A stretch of DNA of 32,122 bases from Acidimicrobiaceae bacterium (GCA_003133075.1 PKZN01000043.1:22475-54596), one strand, 5' to 3'; numbered from the stretch's first letter, positions 8,941-17,652 are shown. Translations and numbers: made by a program. Notes: generated from the letters alone by a model not told the origin.

Positions 8941-9417
8941 ATGATAAGAAATGCAGTGAAAGCGGTCGGATTGATTTCCGTCGTGCTTTCGTTAGGCATA
9001 TTGAGTTCCCCGTCGGCGTTCGCAGACGGTTCATCGAATGCGACTTCATCCCTGGCCCCAACGACTGTCACAGATACACCTGATGGGTGTACGGGCGTAC
9101 TAGTTGCCGATGCACCCCTGGTGAACTCCGGAACAACCTACGGCGAGATCTCGTTGTACTACGATTCCTGTGACCGAGACGTAAAGGCCATTGCAACGTC
9201 GAATAAGGCACTCACTTTGGGTGAGGAGATGGAAGCTTGCTTGCACGTTTCGACCGAGCCTTCGGGGACGGACGAGACATGCAACTACCTTTTCAATTCG
9301 GGGAGTTCAGTCACAACGGGCTGGTACAGCGACGCTGGCATCGAAACACAGGGATACGGTTGGCTCTTAATTACAGCCTCCGGACCTGCCGCGACGGGAA
9401 CAACGAGCTACTACTAA
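8941..9417 (+). CDS. Secreted protein of unknown function
   Basis: From ATG 8941 (GGAGAG site 3 bases upstream) the product has 158 residues. A clear signal peptide ends near SPSAFADG (residues 1-30). The mature part is small, Thr/Ser/Gly-rich, with four cysteines that could form two disulfides, and looks like a beta-rich exported domain. I do not recognise the family. Another exported Ser/Thr-rich gene lies at 29452-30260. The 8722-8940 spacer after the relaxase shows no other gene. A long hairpin follows at 9439. Confidence 0.7.
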   Translation: MIRNAVKAVGLISVVLSLGILSSPSAFADGSSNATSSLAPTTVTDTPDGCTGVLVADAPLVNSGTTYGEISLYYDSCDRDVKAIATSNKALTLGEEMEACLHVSTEPSGTDETCNYLFNSGSSVTTGWYSDAGIETQGYGWLLITASGPAATGTTSYY

Positions 9418-9438
9418 ACGTTCAAAGAAAATTCAGTT

Positions 9439-9502
9439 GAACCCTGTGCTTCAGCGCATTGATCCTCCATCGGAGTCATGAATGCGCTGAAGCAGAGGGT
9501 TC
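9439..9502 (+). repeat. 22-bp inverted repeat (large hairpin) after the secreted gene
   Basis: Bases 9439-9460 and 9481-9502 are inverted copies with one mismatch (GAACCCTGTGCTTCAGCGCATT versus GAACCCTCTGC...). The 20-base loop itself holds CTCC-atc-GGAG. The stop of the secreted gene is 22 bases upstream. It may act as a terminator or mRNA-stabilising stem, though no T-tract follows. It could also be the end structure of a small mobile element. Confidence 0.6.
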
Positions 9503-9672
9503 GTTTCCGGATTCCCATTGCCCTTCTCCTGTATCACGAGACTCTAAGGGTACGAGAAGCAGACGGGCGAATGCACAATTCAAGCGATTCAACCACCATT
9601 TTGGATGTCGATATGATTCCCACTATCGACTTCAATCAGGCTTGCAGAATCAACTTCGCAGATGGGTAGATA

Positions 9673-11178
9673 GTGTCACACCGAATCTGGGCGCTAGCCG
9701 TTGTCATAATGCTGTTATTCGTATTGGTCGCCGTCCAGTCGTCTTGGGTTCAGTTATTCCACGCCCAAGCGCTCGATAATTCACCAATTAACCCAAGGAA
9801 CAATGTTAGTAGTGACCAATACGATCGCGGCGGTATCTACGCAGCAAATGGGGCAGTGCTCGCAAGATCAATCGCGACGTCATCAAAATCTAACCCTTGG
9901 AGACGGATCTATCCCTTTGGGTCACTGACTTCGAATGTAGTCGGCTTCACCTCATCAGAATACGGAGACTGGTACTTAGAAGTCGAATACAACAAGTACC
10001 TGGAATCGCATCGAGAGCCTCCTCAAAGTTTTGAACAACTCCTTGCACCGTCAATGGGAACCGACTCCTTGAACATCACTCTGGAACCCGCTCTCCAACA
10101 ACTGGCACGAACGGAACTCGCAGGTCGCGACGGGTCCGTGGTTGTTCTCGACCCTAGAAGTGGCGCAGTTTTGGCCCTCTATTCGAATCCCACATTCAAT
10201 CCGAAGCCATTCACCTCAGTTCATCCAAGTGAGCAAACCGCCGCGTGGAAAAAGGACAACAGAAAGGACGCTGATGGCTATCCGCCCCTCGGCCTAGTTG
10301 CTACTGAACAAACAATCTTCCCTGGATCGACTTTTAAAATTGTGACGACCGCCGGAATTGTTAAGTACAAGCCGTCGCTGCTCACGAAAAGGTATCCCTC
10401 CATGACTTACACAAAACTTCCTGACACAACGAACCTTTTACATAACGATGGTGGCGAACCCTGCGGGGGAACGGTTGCGGAAATGCTTCCCTCTTCATGT
10501 GACCCAGGATACGGACTGCTCGGTCTTGCTCTGGGTGCTCAAGATTTAACGAACATGGCCAACGCATTCGGTTTCAACGAGATTCCTCCCCTAGACCTGC
10601 CGGGAGGCGTCCCATCCTTCTTTCCAAAGGAGGCCAATCTTGCCGCCAATCCACCCTTCTTGGCTTACTCTGCCATTGGCCAAGAAGACGTCAGCGTTAC
10701 GGCACTTCAAGACGCATTAGTGGCTGCGGCAATCGCAAACGACGGCATAATAATGACTCCGCACCTTATGAACTACATCTCGTCACCGGAAGGCAAAACG
10801 GTGATTCGATACAAAGATTCTGAATGGAAAGCGCCACTTAGTGCCGTTCAGGCTGCAACCATTGTTCCACTCATGGAAGACGTGGTGAAGTATGGAACGG
10901 CTGCCGAAGTCGGTTTCCTTCCGGCTGACGACGTCGCTGCAAAGACGGGCACCGCTCAAGTCGGAGATAACCTAAAAAACGACACTGACGATTGGATGAT
11001 CGCTTTTGCGCCCGCCGACGACCCAACCGTCGCAATCGCAGTCAGTGTTCCTTTCCAGACATTCAGCGCTACGGGGGCAGAAGTTGCCGGACCAATTACT
11101 AAGTGCTTGATCGAAGGGACTCTTGCACTTCAGGCTCATTTACCGGTTACCGGAACCGCGACAACTTGTCCTGCGTAG
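9673..11178 (+). CDS. Class B penicillin-binding protein (PbpA/FtsI-like transpeptidase)
   Basis: A 501-residue protein starting at GTG 9673, with a single N-terminal membrane anchor (about 5-25), a short pedestal domain, and a transpeptidase domain. The SxxK motif is S219-T-F-K222. The KTG box is AAKTGTAQ near residue 423. At the SxN position the protein reads S275-C-D277 where relatives usually have SCN, so the second catalytic motif is altered. It crosslinks peptidoglycan outside the membrane if active. Its place in an accessory region between a secreted protein and an ECF sigma factor is unusual; it may be a specialised or beta-lactam-tolerant copy. Confidence 0.85.
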   Translation: MSHRIWALAVVIMLLFVLVAVQSSWVQLFHAQALDNSPINPRNNVSSDQYDRGGIYAANGAVLARSIATSSKSNPWRRIYPFGSLTSNVVGFTSSEYGDWYLEVEYNKYLESHREPPQSFEQLLAPSMGTDSLNITLEPALQQLARTELAGRDGSVVVLDPRSGAVLALYSNPTFNPKPFTSVHPSEQTAAWKKDNRKDADGYPPLGLVATEQTIFPGSTFKIVTTAGIVKYKPSLLTKRYPSMTYTKLPDTTNLLHNDGGEPCGGTVAEMLPSSCDPGYGLLGLALGAQDLTNMANAFGFNEIPPLDLPGGVPSFFPKEANLAANPPFLAYSAIGQEDVSVTALQDALVAAAIANDGIIMTPHLMNYISSPEGKTVIRYKDSEWKAPLSAVQAATIVPLMEDVVKYGTAAEVGFLPADDVAAKTGTAQVGDNLKNDTDDWMIAFAPADDPTVAIAVSVPFQTFSATGAEVAGPITKCLIEGTLALQAHLPVTGTATTCPA

Positions 11179-11222
11179 CTATAAACGAGACCGCCCCGAA
11201 TTCTCGTGGTCAAACGAGGCAC

Positions 11223-11720
11223 CTATTCGGGAGGTACCAAAAGGTTGCGTAACTTTGATCTCGAGCGCGTTACTCGTATGGCTACTGCGTTTTCAGTAAT
11301 TCCCATCGCCTGAGCAACTTCTCGATGACTCAAATCCTCCCAATAAAGCAGTCGAAGCAACTCACGTTCGTTGCTGCGTAGCTTCGATAGAGCAAGACGA
11401 ATGCTTCTCGTACCGACTGTATCGACCTCGACATTCTCTTCGGTCCTTTCCATCGCGAGTCGGACAAACAAACTCTGTCTACGGTCTCGAGCTCTTCGAA
11501 GATTTGCAAGGACGCGAAATGTAATCCCATAGAGCCACGCGCGCTCCAGCGTTTCGTCCGGCCTGTCCCTCCATTTCTGCCAGGCGATAAAGAGCGCATC
11601 GACAACCACGTCTTCGCAACCTTCGACATCGTCCCACCTGCGTCTCGCGTACTTCATCATCGCAGATGAATGCTGCTCAGCGAATATTGAGAATTCTGAA
11701 GAAGACGAAACGGGGGTCAT
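11223..11720 (-). CDS. ECF-type RNA polymerase sigma factor
   Basis: About 165 residues. Region 2 is seen in YARRRWDDVEGCEDVVVDALFIAWQKW (residues 24-50, quoted in part) and region 4 as a helix-turn-helix in LSHREVAQAMGITENAVAIRVTRSR near the C-terminus. No anti-sigma gene follows directly, since the gene ends against the PBP gene. A small divergent ORF (11975) may be related. ATG 11720 is preferred to TTG 11726; no strong ribosome site is seen. It probably switches a small stress or envelope regulon, but its targets are unknown. Confidence 0.85.
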   Translation of the reverse strand: MTPVSSSSEFSIFAEQHSSAMMKYARRRWDDVEGCEDVVVDALFIAWQKWRDRPDETLERAWLYGITFRVLANLRRARDRRQSLFVRLAMERTEENVEVDTVGTRSIRLALSKLRSNERELLRLLYWEDLSHREVAQAMGITENAVAIRVTRSRSKLRNLLVPPE

Positions 11721-11960
11721 TGGCAATCATCGAGGTCTGCCGCGCGGCGAGCCGGATTAGTCAGACGAGCGTAACTTGAATGACGCATTCCTGCGCGTGA
11801 ACCTCTGACCTGAGTTTGTCACGCAACCGTCTCCATTTTTTCCCATCCCTTGCCACAAGCGCGGACCAATGTGTAGTGGGTGGCCCACTAATAAACCTAT
11901 GCGCAGTATGACCATGCCACTCAAACTCGCGAGTGACGCCTCTTAGAGCGCCGACATGCC

Positions 11961-11966
11961 TATAAT
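11961..11966 (+). promoter_or_regulatory. TATAAT box, leaderless start of ORF 11975
   Basis: A perfect TATAAT lies 8 bases before the ATG at 11975, which places the expected transcription start at or next to the A of ATG. No good -35 is visible. This fits leaderless mRNA, common in actinobacteria. Confidence 0.45.
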
Positions 11967-11974
11967 TTCCAGCC

Positions 11975-12247
11975 ATGCGGAAGAAGTTGAGTGACGCTCA
12001 GTTAGGGGATTCGATCAAAAGTGCAGATCCTCTCACTCGCCTCTCTACTGACGAAAGAGGTGACGCTGATACAAATGCGAGGATTCTGATCCGCGTCAAT
12101 GACAGAATAAACTCCTCCACGCGCCAACGCTGGCGGCTCTGGAAGAGGTCACTCACCACACGTGCGATCGACAGGAGCCAGGCCCCTATTCCGTCTGAGG
12201 GAGGATGGTCCTCCGATTTGCCGGGCGCAGGTTCCGCCTCTCAATAG
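11975..12247 (+). CDS. Small hypothetical protein divergent from the sigma factor
   Basis: A 90-residue ORF with a consensus -10 box 8 bases upstream. The first half (KKLSDAQLGDSIKSADPL) resembles the helical start of anti-sigma-like proteins. The second half is Arg/Ser-rich and looks out of frame, with no membrane helix, so the gene may be a 5' remnant. A minus-strand ORF (11761-11976) overlaps its start and is less convincing. Function unknown. Confidence 0.35.
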   Translation: MRKKLSDAQLGDSIKSADPLTRLSTDERGDADTNARILIRVNDRINSSTRQRWRLWKRSLTTRAIDRSQAPIPSEGGWSSDLPGAGSASQ

Positions 12248-12892
12248 ATAGGAAGTCGTCTTCGCCACTCGTTGTATTTCGACAGACGCAAAGTATTAGA
12301 CGAGGGCAGCAGCAATCTCAATACTGCGTACTTCGATGATCATATTTTGAATGTCTTGCAGCCACTACTCTGACTCATGGCTACCGCCGGCTAGAGCGTC
12401 GACTTCGAATCGAAATCGGACTATTCTTCTGCAGCGCAACTTCTCCTGCCGACAATCCGACGTGCCTGTTCATTACAAGATTGTGGGGATCGGCGTCAAT
12501 GCGAAACTACGAGAGCGGCCAAAGAAAGACAAGACGTCTGCACCGCATAAAATCAAAGAACTTTGCGTGCCTTATGGATCCTCAAAACACGCAGCAAACT
12601 TCCTCGAAGGCTACAAAGGTCAGCGTCTCCATTCGGACGGATCCTGCTAACTCCGCCGCATGGAACGCGAGAGGTTCGCTTCGCGAATGAAATGTTGAAG
12701 ATTTACGCACGAATAAGGGTTTCGCTTTTCGAGGAAGTTGACGAACTTGTCAACGATGCCTTTTCTAATTTGTGACGGTGACCATGACACTCAAAGAAAT
12801 ACGGTCCGAGATGCTCGACGCGTCAACAACGGTAGTTTTAGAAAAGTTCCCCCAACAACTACTTCCCGGACGTTGGACGCGAAGTCAAGAAC
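12248..12892. other. Gene-poor, probably degraded segment
   Basis: No intact gene is supported over about 645 bases. Short coding-like stretches occur in shifting frames: a Ser/Thr-rich piece from ATG 12571 and a helical piece ending at 12775 (NEMLKIYARIRVSLFEEVDELVNDAF) that would join by a frameshift near 12690. An ATG at 12784 opens a short ORF running into the end of the cyclase-like gene on the other strand. These look like remnants of one or two small genes. Confidence 0.4.
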
Positions 12893-13858
12893 CTAGTTTC
12901 CGCCAAGAGGGACATCTTCGGGCAATGCGTTTCCCGTCCTCACGTCTGGAGGCACCGACTCAGCGCCTTCCATTGAATTGCCGCGCGGAAGTGCCTCAAG
13001 GCTGTCACGCGGCACCTCGTGGAATTCTTTCGTCTTCGCATTAGGAAGATATAACTTTGATGGCCACATCGCGCTTTCGGCACATGCAACACACAATTTC
13101 AGGGCGGCCTCCACGTCCGGCTTCTGCCTCATCATTCCCTCGATGGCGGCGTTTACTGGGTCGGCACATTGCCGGTCAATCGAGAAGATGGGATATTCGC
13201 GTCCATTCCAAACTCCCTTCAAAGAACGAGTTTCAAATAGAAGTGCTCTTTCATGATCTTCGATGTGTTTGTGGGTCTTGTCCCAAAGGCAAATCAGCAT
13301 TGCCCAAGCAACTTCGAGAGTCATCGTGAATAGTCTCTGAGAACTGGCAGCAACGACCCTAAATCCTGTATCAATTCCTGGTCCGAAATAGTCATACAGA
13401 AATTTCTTTCCGTCGCTAGATTTGATGGCCTCATGGTTTAACTCGACCACACCTTTGTCACTCACTTCGGTTGTGGGATCTCGCGGTATTGAACTTTGAC
13501 TGTCCGGTCCGGGAAAGGTACCGATGAAACCACCCCCTTTCGTACTTAAGGACGTATCTCTTAAATAGTCCGTCTCATACTTGTCCATCGCTTTGAGCCA
13601 GAGACTCACCGCCGCGCAAATGTCTTCCTCGCTTCGAACGCGAGAAAAGAAGAGCATCTCGTCACCGAGAACCTTCCAAAGTTCGAAACCAGGACCATAT
13701 TGGTGTTCAAGAGTCAAATCTCCGAGAACCTGCGGAAATCCACGGTAGAAAGAGAGGAAAGTCTCGCGCCACCCTTCGACGTTTTGCTGCTTATAAGCCG
13801 TGGATCCCACTACGTCGCACGACAAAAACAAGAGTGACTCCGCCACGGAGCCGCTCAT
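12893..13858 (-). CDS. Class III nucleotide-cyclase-like protein (Pycsar-type candidate)
   Basis: A 321-residue protein. LFLSCDVVGSTAYK (D15) and LWKVLGDEMLFF (K62, D66) match the two metal-binding Asp sites and the base-selecting Lys of class III adenylate/guanylate cyclases. FGPGIDTGFRV (D163, R167) sits where the Asn-Arg pair normally lies, with Asp for Asn. A large insert separates the halves and a 100-residue C-terminal tail follows. No membrane or sensor domain is seen. Its start overlaps the ImmA-like peptidase gene by 4 bp. In Pycsar defence such cyclases make cCMP or cUMP; here the partner would be a peptidase rather than a TIR or membrane effector, which is inference. Confidence 0.65.
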   Translation of the reverse strand: MSGSVAESLLFLSCDVVGSTAYKQQNVEGWRETFLSFYRGFPQVLGDLTLEHQYGPGFELWKVLGDEMLFFSRVRSEEDICAAVSLWLKAMDKYETDYLRDTSLSTKGGGFIGTFPGPDSQSSIPRDPTTEVSDKGVVELNHEAIKSSDGKKFLYDYFGPGIDTGFRVVAASSQRLFTMTLEVAWAMLICLWDKTHKHIEDHERALLFETRSLKGVWNGREYPIFSIDRQCADPVNAAIEGMMRQKPDVEAALKLCVACAESAMWPSKLYLPNAKTKEFHEVPRDSLEALPRGNSMEGAESVPPDVRTGNALPEDVPLGGN

Positions 13859-14352
13859 GTAAGCCTGAGGACCTCGGCGCGAATCTCAGCTGCCGCGGGG
13901 GAAACGTCGAACACTTGAGCAATGTGGAAGAAATTTGAGCCAAATCTCTCATATTGGTTCTTAAAGCTTTCTTTCGGCATCAGAAGGGAGGCCGCAAAAA
14001 AATTCGCCTGCGTTTCGAGTCGGTTTTGACCCCCGCGCTGAAAGGCCATTTCGCCAGTTTCGCCCAACTGGAGATAGTGCAAGAAGTAATGGCCCAACTC
14101 GTGCGCGAGGGTGAATTGATCGCGTCTCTGAGAGGTGTGGTTCGGGAGAAAAATGGTGAATTTGCCTTCGTCGGCCACGAACAGAGACTCGTCAGTATCC
14201 ACATATTCAATCTGTCCGCCCAAAGTCTTAACCAGATCTTTTAGGTTTGCTCGGCCATCCGCGTCATAAATCTTGTATTTCGTACCTATGCGCTCTGCGT
14301 ATTGCTGAATGGCATCATAAGACAATTCTGAAGCCCGCTGCGCTTGCCCCAT
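13855..14352 (-). CDS. ImmA/IrrE-like zinc peptidase without HTH domain
   Basis: A 165-residue protein with HELGH (84-88) in TLAHELGHYFLH and the downstream ETQANFFAASLLMP helix (E113), the standard ImmA/IrrE (M78-like) catalytic core. There is no DNA-binding domain and no XRE gene beside it, unlike the copy at 17653. An excellent GAGGAGG ribosome site lies 7 bases before the ATG. It is the first gene of a two-gene unit with the cyclase-like protein (ATGA overlap), implying tight coupling. Family members cleave repressors or regulators; the likely target here is unknown, possibly the cyclase product's effector or a host factor. Confidence 0.8.
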   Translation of the reverse strand: MGQAQRASELSYDAIQQYAERIGTKYKIYDADGRANLKDLVKTLGGQIEYVDTDESLFVADEGKFTIFLPNHTSQRRDQFTLAHELGHYFLHYLQLGETGEMAFQRGGQNRLETQANFFAASLLMPKESFKNQYERFGSNFFHIAQVFDVSPAAAEIRAEVLRLT

Positions 14353-14737
14353 CGCGAAACCTCCTCAAACTAACGCCCGTCCATTGGCGACTTCCCGACA
14401 GACACAGATTATCGGGGAAAAGACTTCCACCCGTTTCTTCTGGCGTGACAATTACTTCAGATATCGGGTTCAACCGTCCTCCGACATACGGGTGACCGTT
14501 GTTTCCTCAGACGCTTGCCTCAGGAACGGAGGATGTGACGGACCGTCGAAGGCAACCCGGGAACAATAAGTCGTCAGGCCTGGACACTTGCCACGAACGC
14601 GCCCGATCTTCAAATCAGACTGCGCGGATGGGTGTACCCCCCGAGAGAGGACGGTACTCCTTAACCCCTGAAGCGGTCAGAGTATTGGGTGATCAAGAGT
14701 GAAGTCCCCTGCGACACCTTCCCTGGAGCGACAAACC
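14353..14737. other. Intergenic, no gene supported
   Basis: About 385 bases carrying the promoter of the peptidase-cyclase unit (leftward). A coding-like stretch (RYSLTPEAVRVLG) ends near 14702 on the plus strand but has no credible start. Nothing else stands out. Confidence 0.4.
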
Positions 14738-15373
14738 CTATGACCCAAACGGACTTTCTGAAGATAGGTCACTTCTGCCATAGTCTGGCCAAATGACGGG
14801 AGATGTGGCCCACTCAGGTTGAGGTGTCTCTCCGACGCGCCACATCTCCCGATGTTCGACTATTGCCCTTTTCGAACCGTCCTTTACAACTAAGAATCGA
14901 TAGCGGTTGCCAAGGATGTCTTTCGTGAAGATTGCGCCGAGCGACTCCGAATTGTGATTGAAGCCATCTTCTGCTTTCCATGTCGAAAGCGGCACCGAAG
15001 TCGCAGCGTCAAGCACCTGGTCGGCAAGAGTTTTTAGGGAAACGCCCGGCGGGATATCAATGGCCGACGTAAGCCAACCGTCTTGGCCATCCTGTTTGAC
15101 GACGAGCCGACACGACAATGCCGGACCTCCTCCCGCGTTGGTCAGTTCGATGCCGTTGACTGGACCACCAGTTCCCACAGCACTCTGAAACCAACGAACG
15201 CCGGGCGAAGGCTGCCACCGAAGTTCTCGATCTCGAACGACCTCTGCAATGAGTTTGTTTGAAGCGTTGACCTCATCAGATGCGGTTCTCACGAGCGATC
15301 GATTCTGCCGCAAAGTAACAGCGCTCACCGCGGCGAGACTCAGTGTACCGACGGCGGTTCTATAGATGGCCAA
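14738..15373 (-). CDS. Hypothetical membrane-anchored protein, start uncertain
   Basis: About 211 residues. A short hydrophobic helix (AVGTLSLAAVSAVTL) near the N-terminus is followed by a polar region and a soluble beta-rich domain. This layout is common in small actinobacterial phage or island proteins, but I do not recognise the family. The frame opens only just upstream (TAA), so the TTG start at 15373 is a default; the gene may have lost its true 5' end, since MALYLIWAIR is encoded in another frame just upstream. No ribosome site is evident. It could be cytoplasmic with a single anchor. Confidence 0.5.
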   Translation of the reverse strand: MAIYRTAVGTLSLAAVSAVTLRQNRSLVRTASDEVNASNKLIAEVVRDRELRWQPSPGVRWFQSAVGTGGPVNGIELTNAGGGPALSCRLVVKQDGQDGWLTSAIDIPPGVSLKTLADQVLDAATSVPLSTWKAEDGFNHNSESLGAIFTKDILGNRYRFLVVKDGSKRAIVEHREMWRVGETPQPEWATSPVIWPDYGRSDLSSESPFGS

Positions 15374-15468
15374 TTGGACATCAGCGAACTTTTCGAATTG
15401 TTTGGCGAATTGCCCAAATTAGATAGAGCGCCATAACGAGTCACTCTATACACGTGTCATGCGCACGT

Positions 15469-15612
15469 TCAGCCCTCGTTGCCATCTCCGACGTTCATCT
15501 TGACGAAGGGTCCCAGGGCTCGAGCGAGTAGTTCATTCGGGGTCTCTGGATCAATTTTGTTGCCAAGAGATATCGCCAAATTCCGATCACTTTCGCGAGT
15601 TGGGGTACTCAC
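15469..15612 (-). CDS. Small hypothetical protein (47 aa)
   Basis: An ORF too short for the track, starting at GTG 15612 (STPTRESDRNLAISLGNK...) and ending LGPFVKMNVGDGNEG. Its composition looks coding and it lies in the same direction as both neighbours. No strong ribosome site and no recognised domain. It could be a real small protein or the tail of a decayed gene. Confidence 0.35.
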   Translation of the reverse strand: MSTPTRESDRNLAISLGNKIDPETPNELLARALGPFVKMNVGDGNEG

Positions 15613-15673
15613 CGTTGCAGGACCCGTGAACTATGAAGTGACGGAAGCAGCATTCACCGATCCTCTGTAGAGA

Positions 15674-16081
15674 TCATTCTGTCGTTGGCAAAAGCTCATA
15701 TGAAGCGCGACCATCGACCCAATGATCTCCATTATCCCAGTCCATCTCTTCCGGCTCGACCGCGAATATCTCCACGTGTACCACGCCTTCGCTCTCCCAT
15801 TCGGCATCTTTGTAGCGCAATCGCAATACCAGATACTGCCCAGTGGGGGGTCCGATATGCGCTTCGCGTTCCGAAAGCGGTACCGCCTCCACCAGCTTTA
15901 CCAAACACGCGGGCATCCGCCCCGGCCGGGGATACCAGCCGGCCACTAACCCCTCAACGTGACCAAGCCCCCACGTCCAATCGGCCTCCGGACGCGTACT
16001 CCCAAATACTCGAACTCCGTCGCCAAGGTCCATCGTTCGACTGTAACTTTCGCTCAAGTTGCCGTCTACTCCTTCGTCCAA
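15674..16081 (-). CDS. Hypothetical protein, probably 5'-truncated by the IS3 element
   Basis: About 135 residues, acidic and Trp-rich, with coding-like composition throughout. No family recognised. The track start is TTG 16081, only 10 bp from the left end of the IS element (16091), and the frame stays open into the IS end. The natural N-terminus was therefore probably lost when the IS arrived. No continuation is evident on the far side of the IS (17390-17652). Confidence 0.5.
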   Translation of the reverse strand: MDEGVDGNLSESYSRTMDLGDGVRVFGSTRPEADWTWGLGHVEGLVAGWYPRPGRMPACLVKLVEAVPLSEREAHIGPPTGQYLVLRLRYKDAEWESEGVVHVEIFAVEPEEMDWDNGDHWVDGRASYELLPTTE

Positions 16082-16141
16082 ACTTGCCCCTGAATCACGC
16101 CGGGAAAGTGGGACAGGTAATTCCTCTGAGAGGATTACTTC

Positions 16142-16462
16142 ATGTCAGGAACTCCCCGATACTCACCCGAGCTGCGTGAACGTGCAGTGAAGATGGTGCA
16201 AGAACGCCGCCAGGACTACAGGTCCGACTGGGCGACGGTCACGGCCTTCTCAAAACTGTTCGGCATGTCGCCCGAGACGCTGCGAACTTGGGTCCAAAGG
16301 ACTCAGGTCGATCAAGGCAGTCGCCCTGGTCTTACCACTGACGAACGAACTCGCCTCAAAGAGTTGGAACGCGAAGTGCGCGACTTGCGACGGGCCAATG
16401 CCATCTTGAAGGATGCCTCAGTTTTCTTCGCGACCGAGCTCGACGGTCAAACGCGGAGGTAG
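16142..16462 (+). CDS. IS3-family transposase OrfA (HTH)
   Basis: A 106-residue protein with the usual N-terminal helix-turn-helix (PRYSPELRERAVKMV... TVTAFSKLFGMSPETLRTWV) and a C-terminal leucine-zipper-like segment (LKELEREVRDLRRANAILK). It binds the terminal repeats and, by -1 frameshift near its end, yields the OrfAB transposase. Of normal family length and apparently intact. Confidence 0.93.
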   Translation: MSGTPRYSPELRERAVKMVQERRQDYRSDWATVTAFSKLFGMSPETLRTWVQRTQVDQGSRPGLTTDERTRLKELEREVRDLRRANAILKDASVFFATELDGQTRR

Positions 16463-17385
16463 TCACCTACATCGACGCTCGCAAGAGCCGGTGGGGAGTC
16501 GAGCCGATCTGCAGGGCCCTGCAGTTTGCTCCCACGACCTATTACGCCGCCAAGACGAGAGCCACCTGCGCGCGCCGGATTCGCGACGAGGAACTTAAGG
16601 CTGAGATCAGACGCGTGCACCACGACAACTTCGCCGTTTACGGCGTCGTCAAGGTCTGGAAACAGTTGCAGCGCGAGGGCCACTCGGTCGCGCGCTGCAC
16701 CGCCCAGCGGCTCATGAAAGACCTGGAACGGCAAGGCGCCCGGCGTGGTCGCCGGTTCAAGAAAACGACCTTCGGCGATGACCAACTGCACCGTCCGAGT
16801 GACCTCGTCGATCACCAGTTCGTCGCCAGTGCACCGAATCGTCTCTGGGTCGCGGACCTGACCTACGTGAAGACCCACAGTGGCTGGACCTACGTGGCGT
16901 TCATCATCGACGTCTTCAGCCGAGCCATCGTGGGCTGGCAGGTGTCGAACTCGTTACGCAGTGACCTCGCGATCGACGCGCTCGAGATGGCGATCTTTGC
17001 GCGAGGCGACCGAGACCTGAGTGAATTGATACATCACAGCGATCGTGGAGTCCAATATTTAAGTATTCGCTACTCGGAGCGACTCGGTGAAGCCGGCGTC
17101 GTCGCATCAGTTGGGAGTCGCGGCGACAGTTACGATAATGCGCTCGCCGAATCGTTCAACGGACTCTTCAAGACGGAACTAATCCATCGGCAAGGACCTT
17201 GGCGCAACGTGGAACACGTTGAATGGGCGACGCTTAACTACGTCGACTGGTTCGATCGACGGCGTCTGCACGGCGAGATCGGCATGGTCCCGCCTGCAGA
17301 GTTCGAGGCTCGCTACTATCACTCGAACGAGTCAGAAAGTCTGGCCGGTTTGGAAGGAATTTTGTCTACACAACACCCGGCGTGA
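16459..17385 (+). CDS. IS3-family transposase OrfB (DDE integrase core)
   Basis: The frame is open from before 16459 (VVTYIDARKSRWGVEPICR) and lies -1 relative to orfA, so it is expected as a frameshift fusion rather than from the internal ATG 16615. The DDE core is visible: WVADLTYV (first Asp), HHSDRGVQY (second Asp) and DSYDNALAESFNGLFKTE (Glu). About 308 residues, of normal length, ending 4 bases before the right terminal repeat edge. It appears intact and could be active. Confidence 0.92.
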   Translation, partial: VVTYIDARKSRWGVEPICRALQFAPTTYYAAKTRATCARRIRDEELKAEIRRVHHDNFAVYGVVKVWKQLQREGHSVARCTAQRLMKDLERQGARRGRRFKKTTFGDDQLHRPSDLVDHQFVASAPNRLWVADLTYVKTHSGWTYVAFIIDVFSRAIVGWQVSNSLRSDLAIDALEMAIFARGDRDLSELIHHSDRGVQYLSIRYSERLGEAGVVASVGSRGDSYDNALAESFNGLFKTELIHRQGPWRNVEHVEWATLNYVDWFDRRRLHGEIGMVPPAEFEARYYHSNESESLAGLEGILSTQHPA

Positions 17386-17652
17386 TTCATAAAGTGCTCC
17401 GTCGACTACAGCCCACGGGTGTCCAGTGCCCAACTTATTGTCGGCGATTCTGCGATTGGCTTCCAGGGTCAACGAAGCAACATCGCAACTACGTCATGTC
17501 ACATTCATTCCCGCTTTTTTACTTCATCAGAACGGACTTCCACGGTCCACTCTCGTCTGAATACCCACGAAATATCTCTCAGAATTCTTGCCCACGGATC
17601 CCAACGGTCGCGCCCAACTCCAGTTTCTAAGAGAATTCGGCAAAAGGCTGGC

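Larger units (their letters stand above)
16091..17389 (+). mobile_element. IS3-family insertion sequence, about 1.3 kb
   Basis: Bounded by perfect 14-bp terminal inverted repeats TGAATCACGCCGGG (16091-16104) and its complement (17376-17389), with TG/CA ends typical of IS3. It holds orfA and orfB in overlapping frames (-1). No 3-5 bp target duplication is visible (left flank TGCCCC, right flank TAAAGT), suggesting later rearrangement or recombination between copies. Confidence 0.92.

Noticed and set aside
11761-11976. 71-aa minus-strand ORF between sigma factor and ORF 11975
   Set aside because: No ribosome site or domain, and it overlaps the better supported leaderless start at 11975.
17390-17652. 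Short plus-strand ORFs after the IS element
   Set aside because: Poor coding character; no start signals or domains. Probably non-coding flank.
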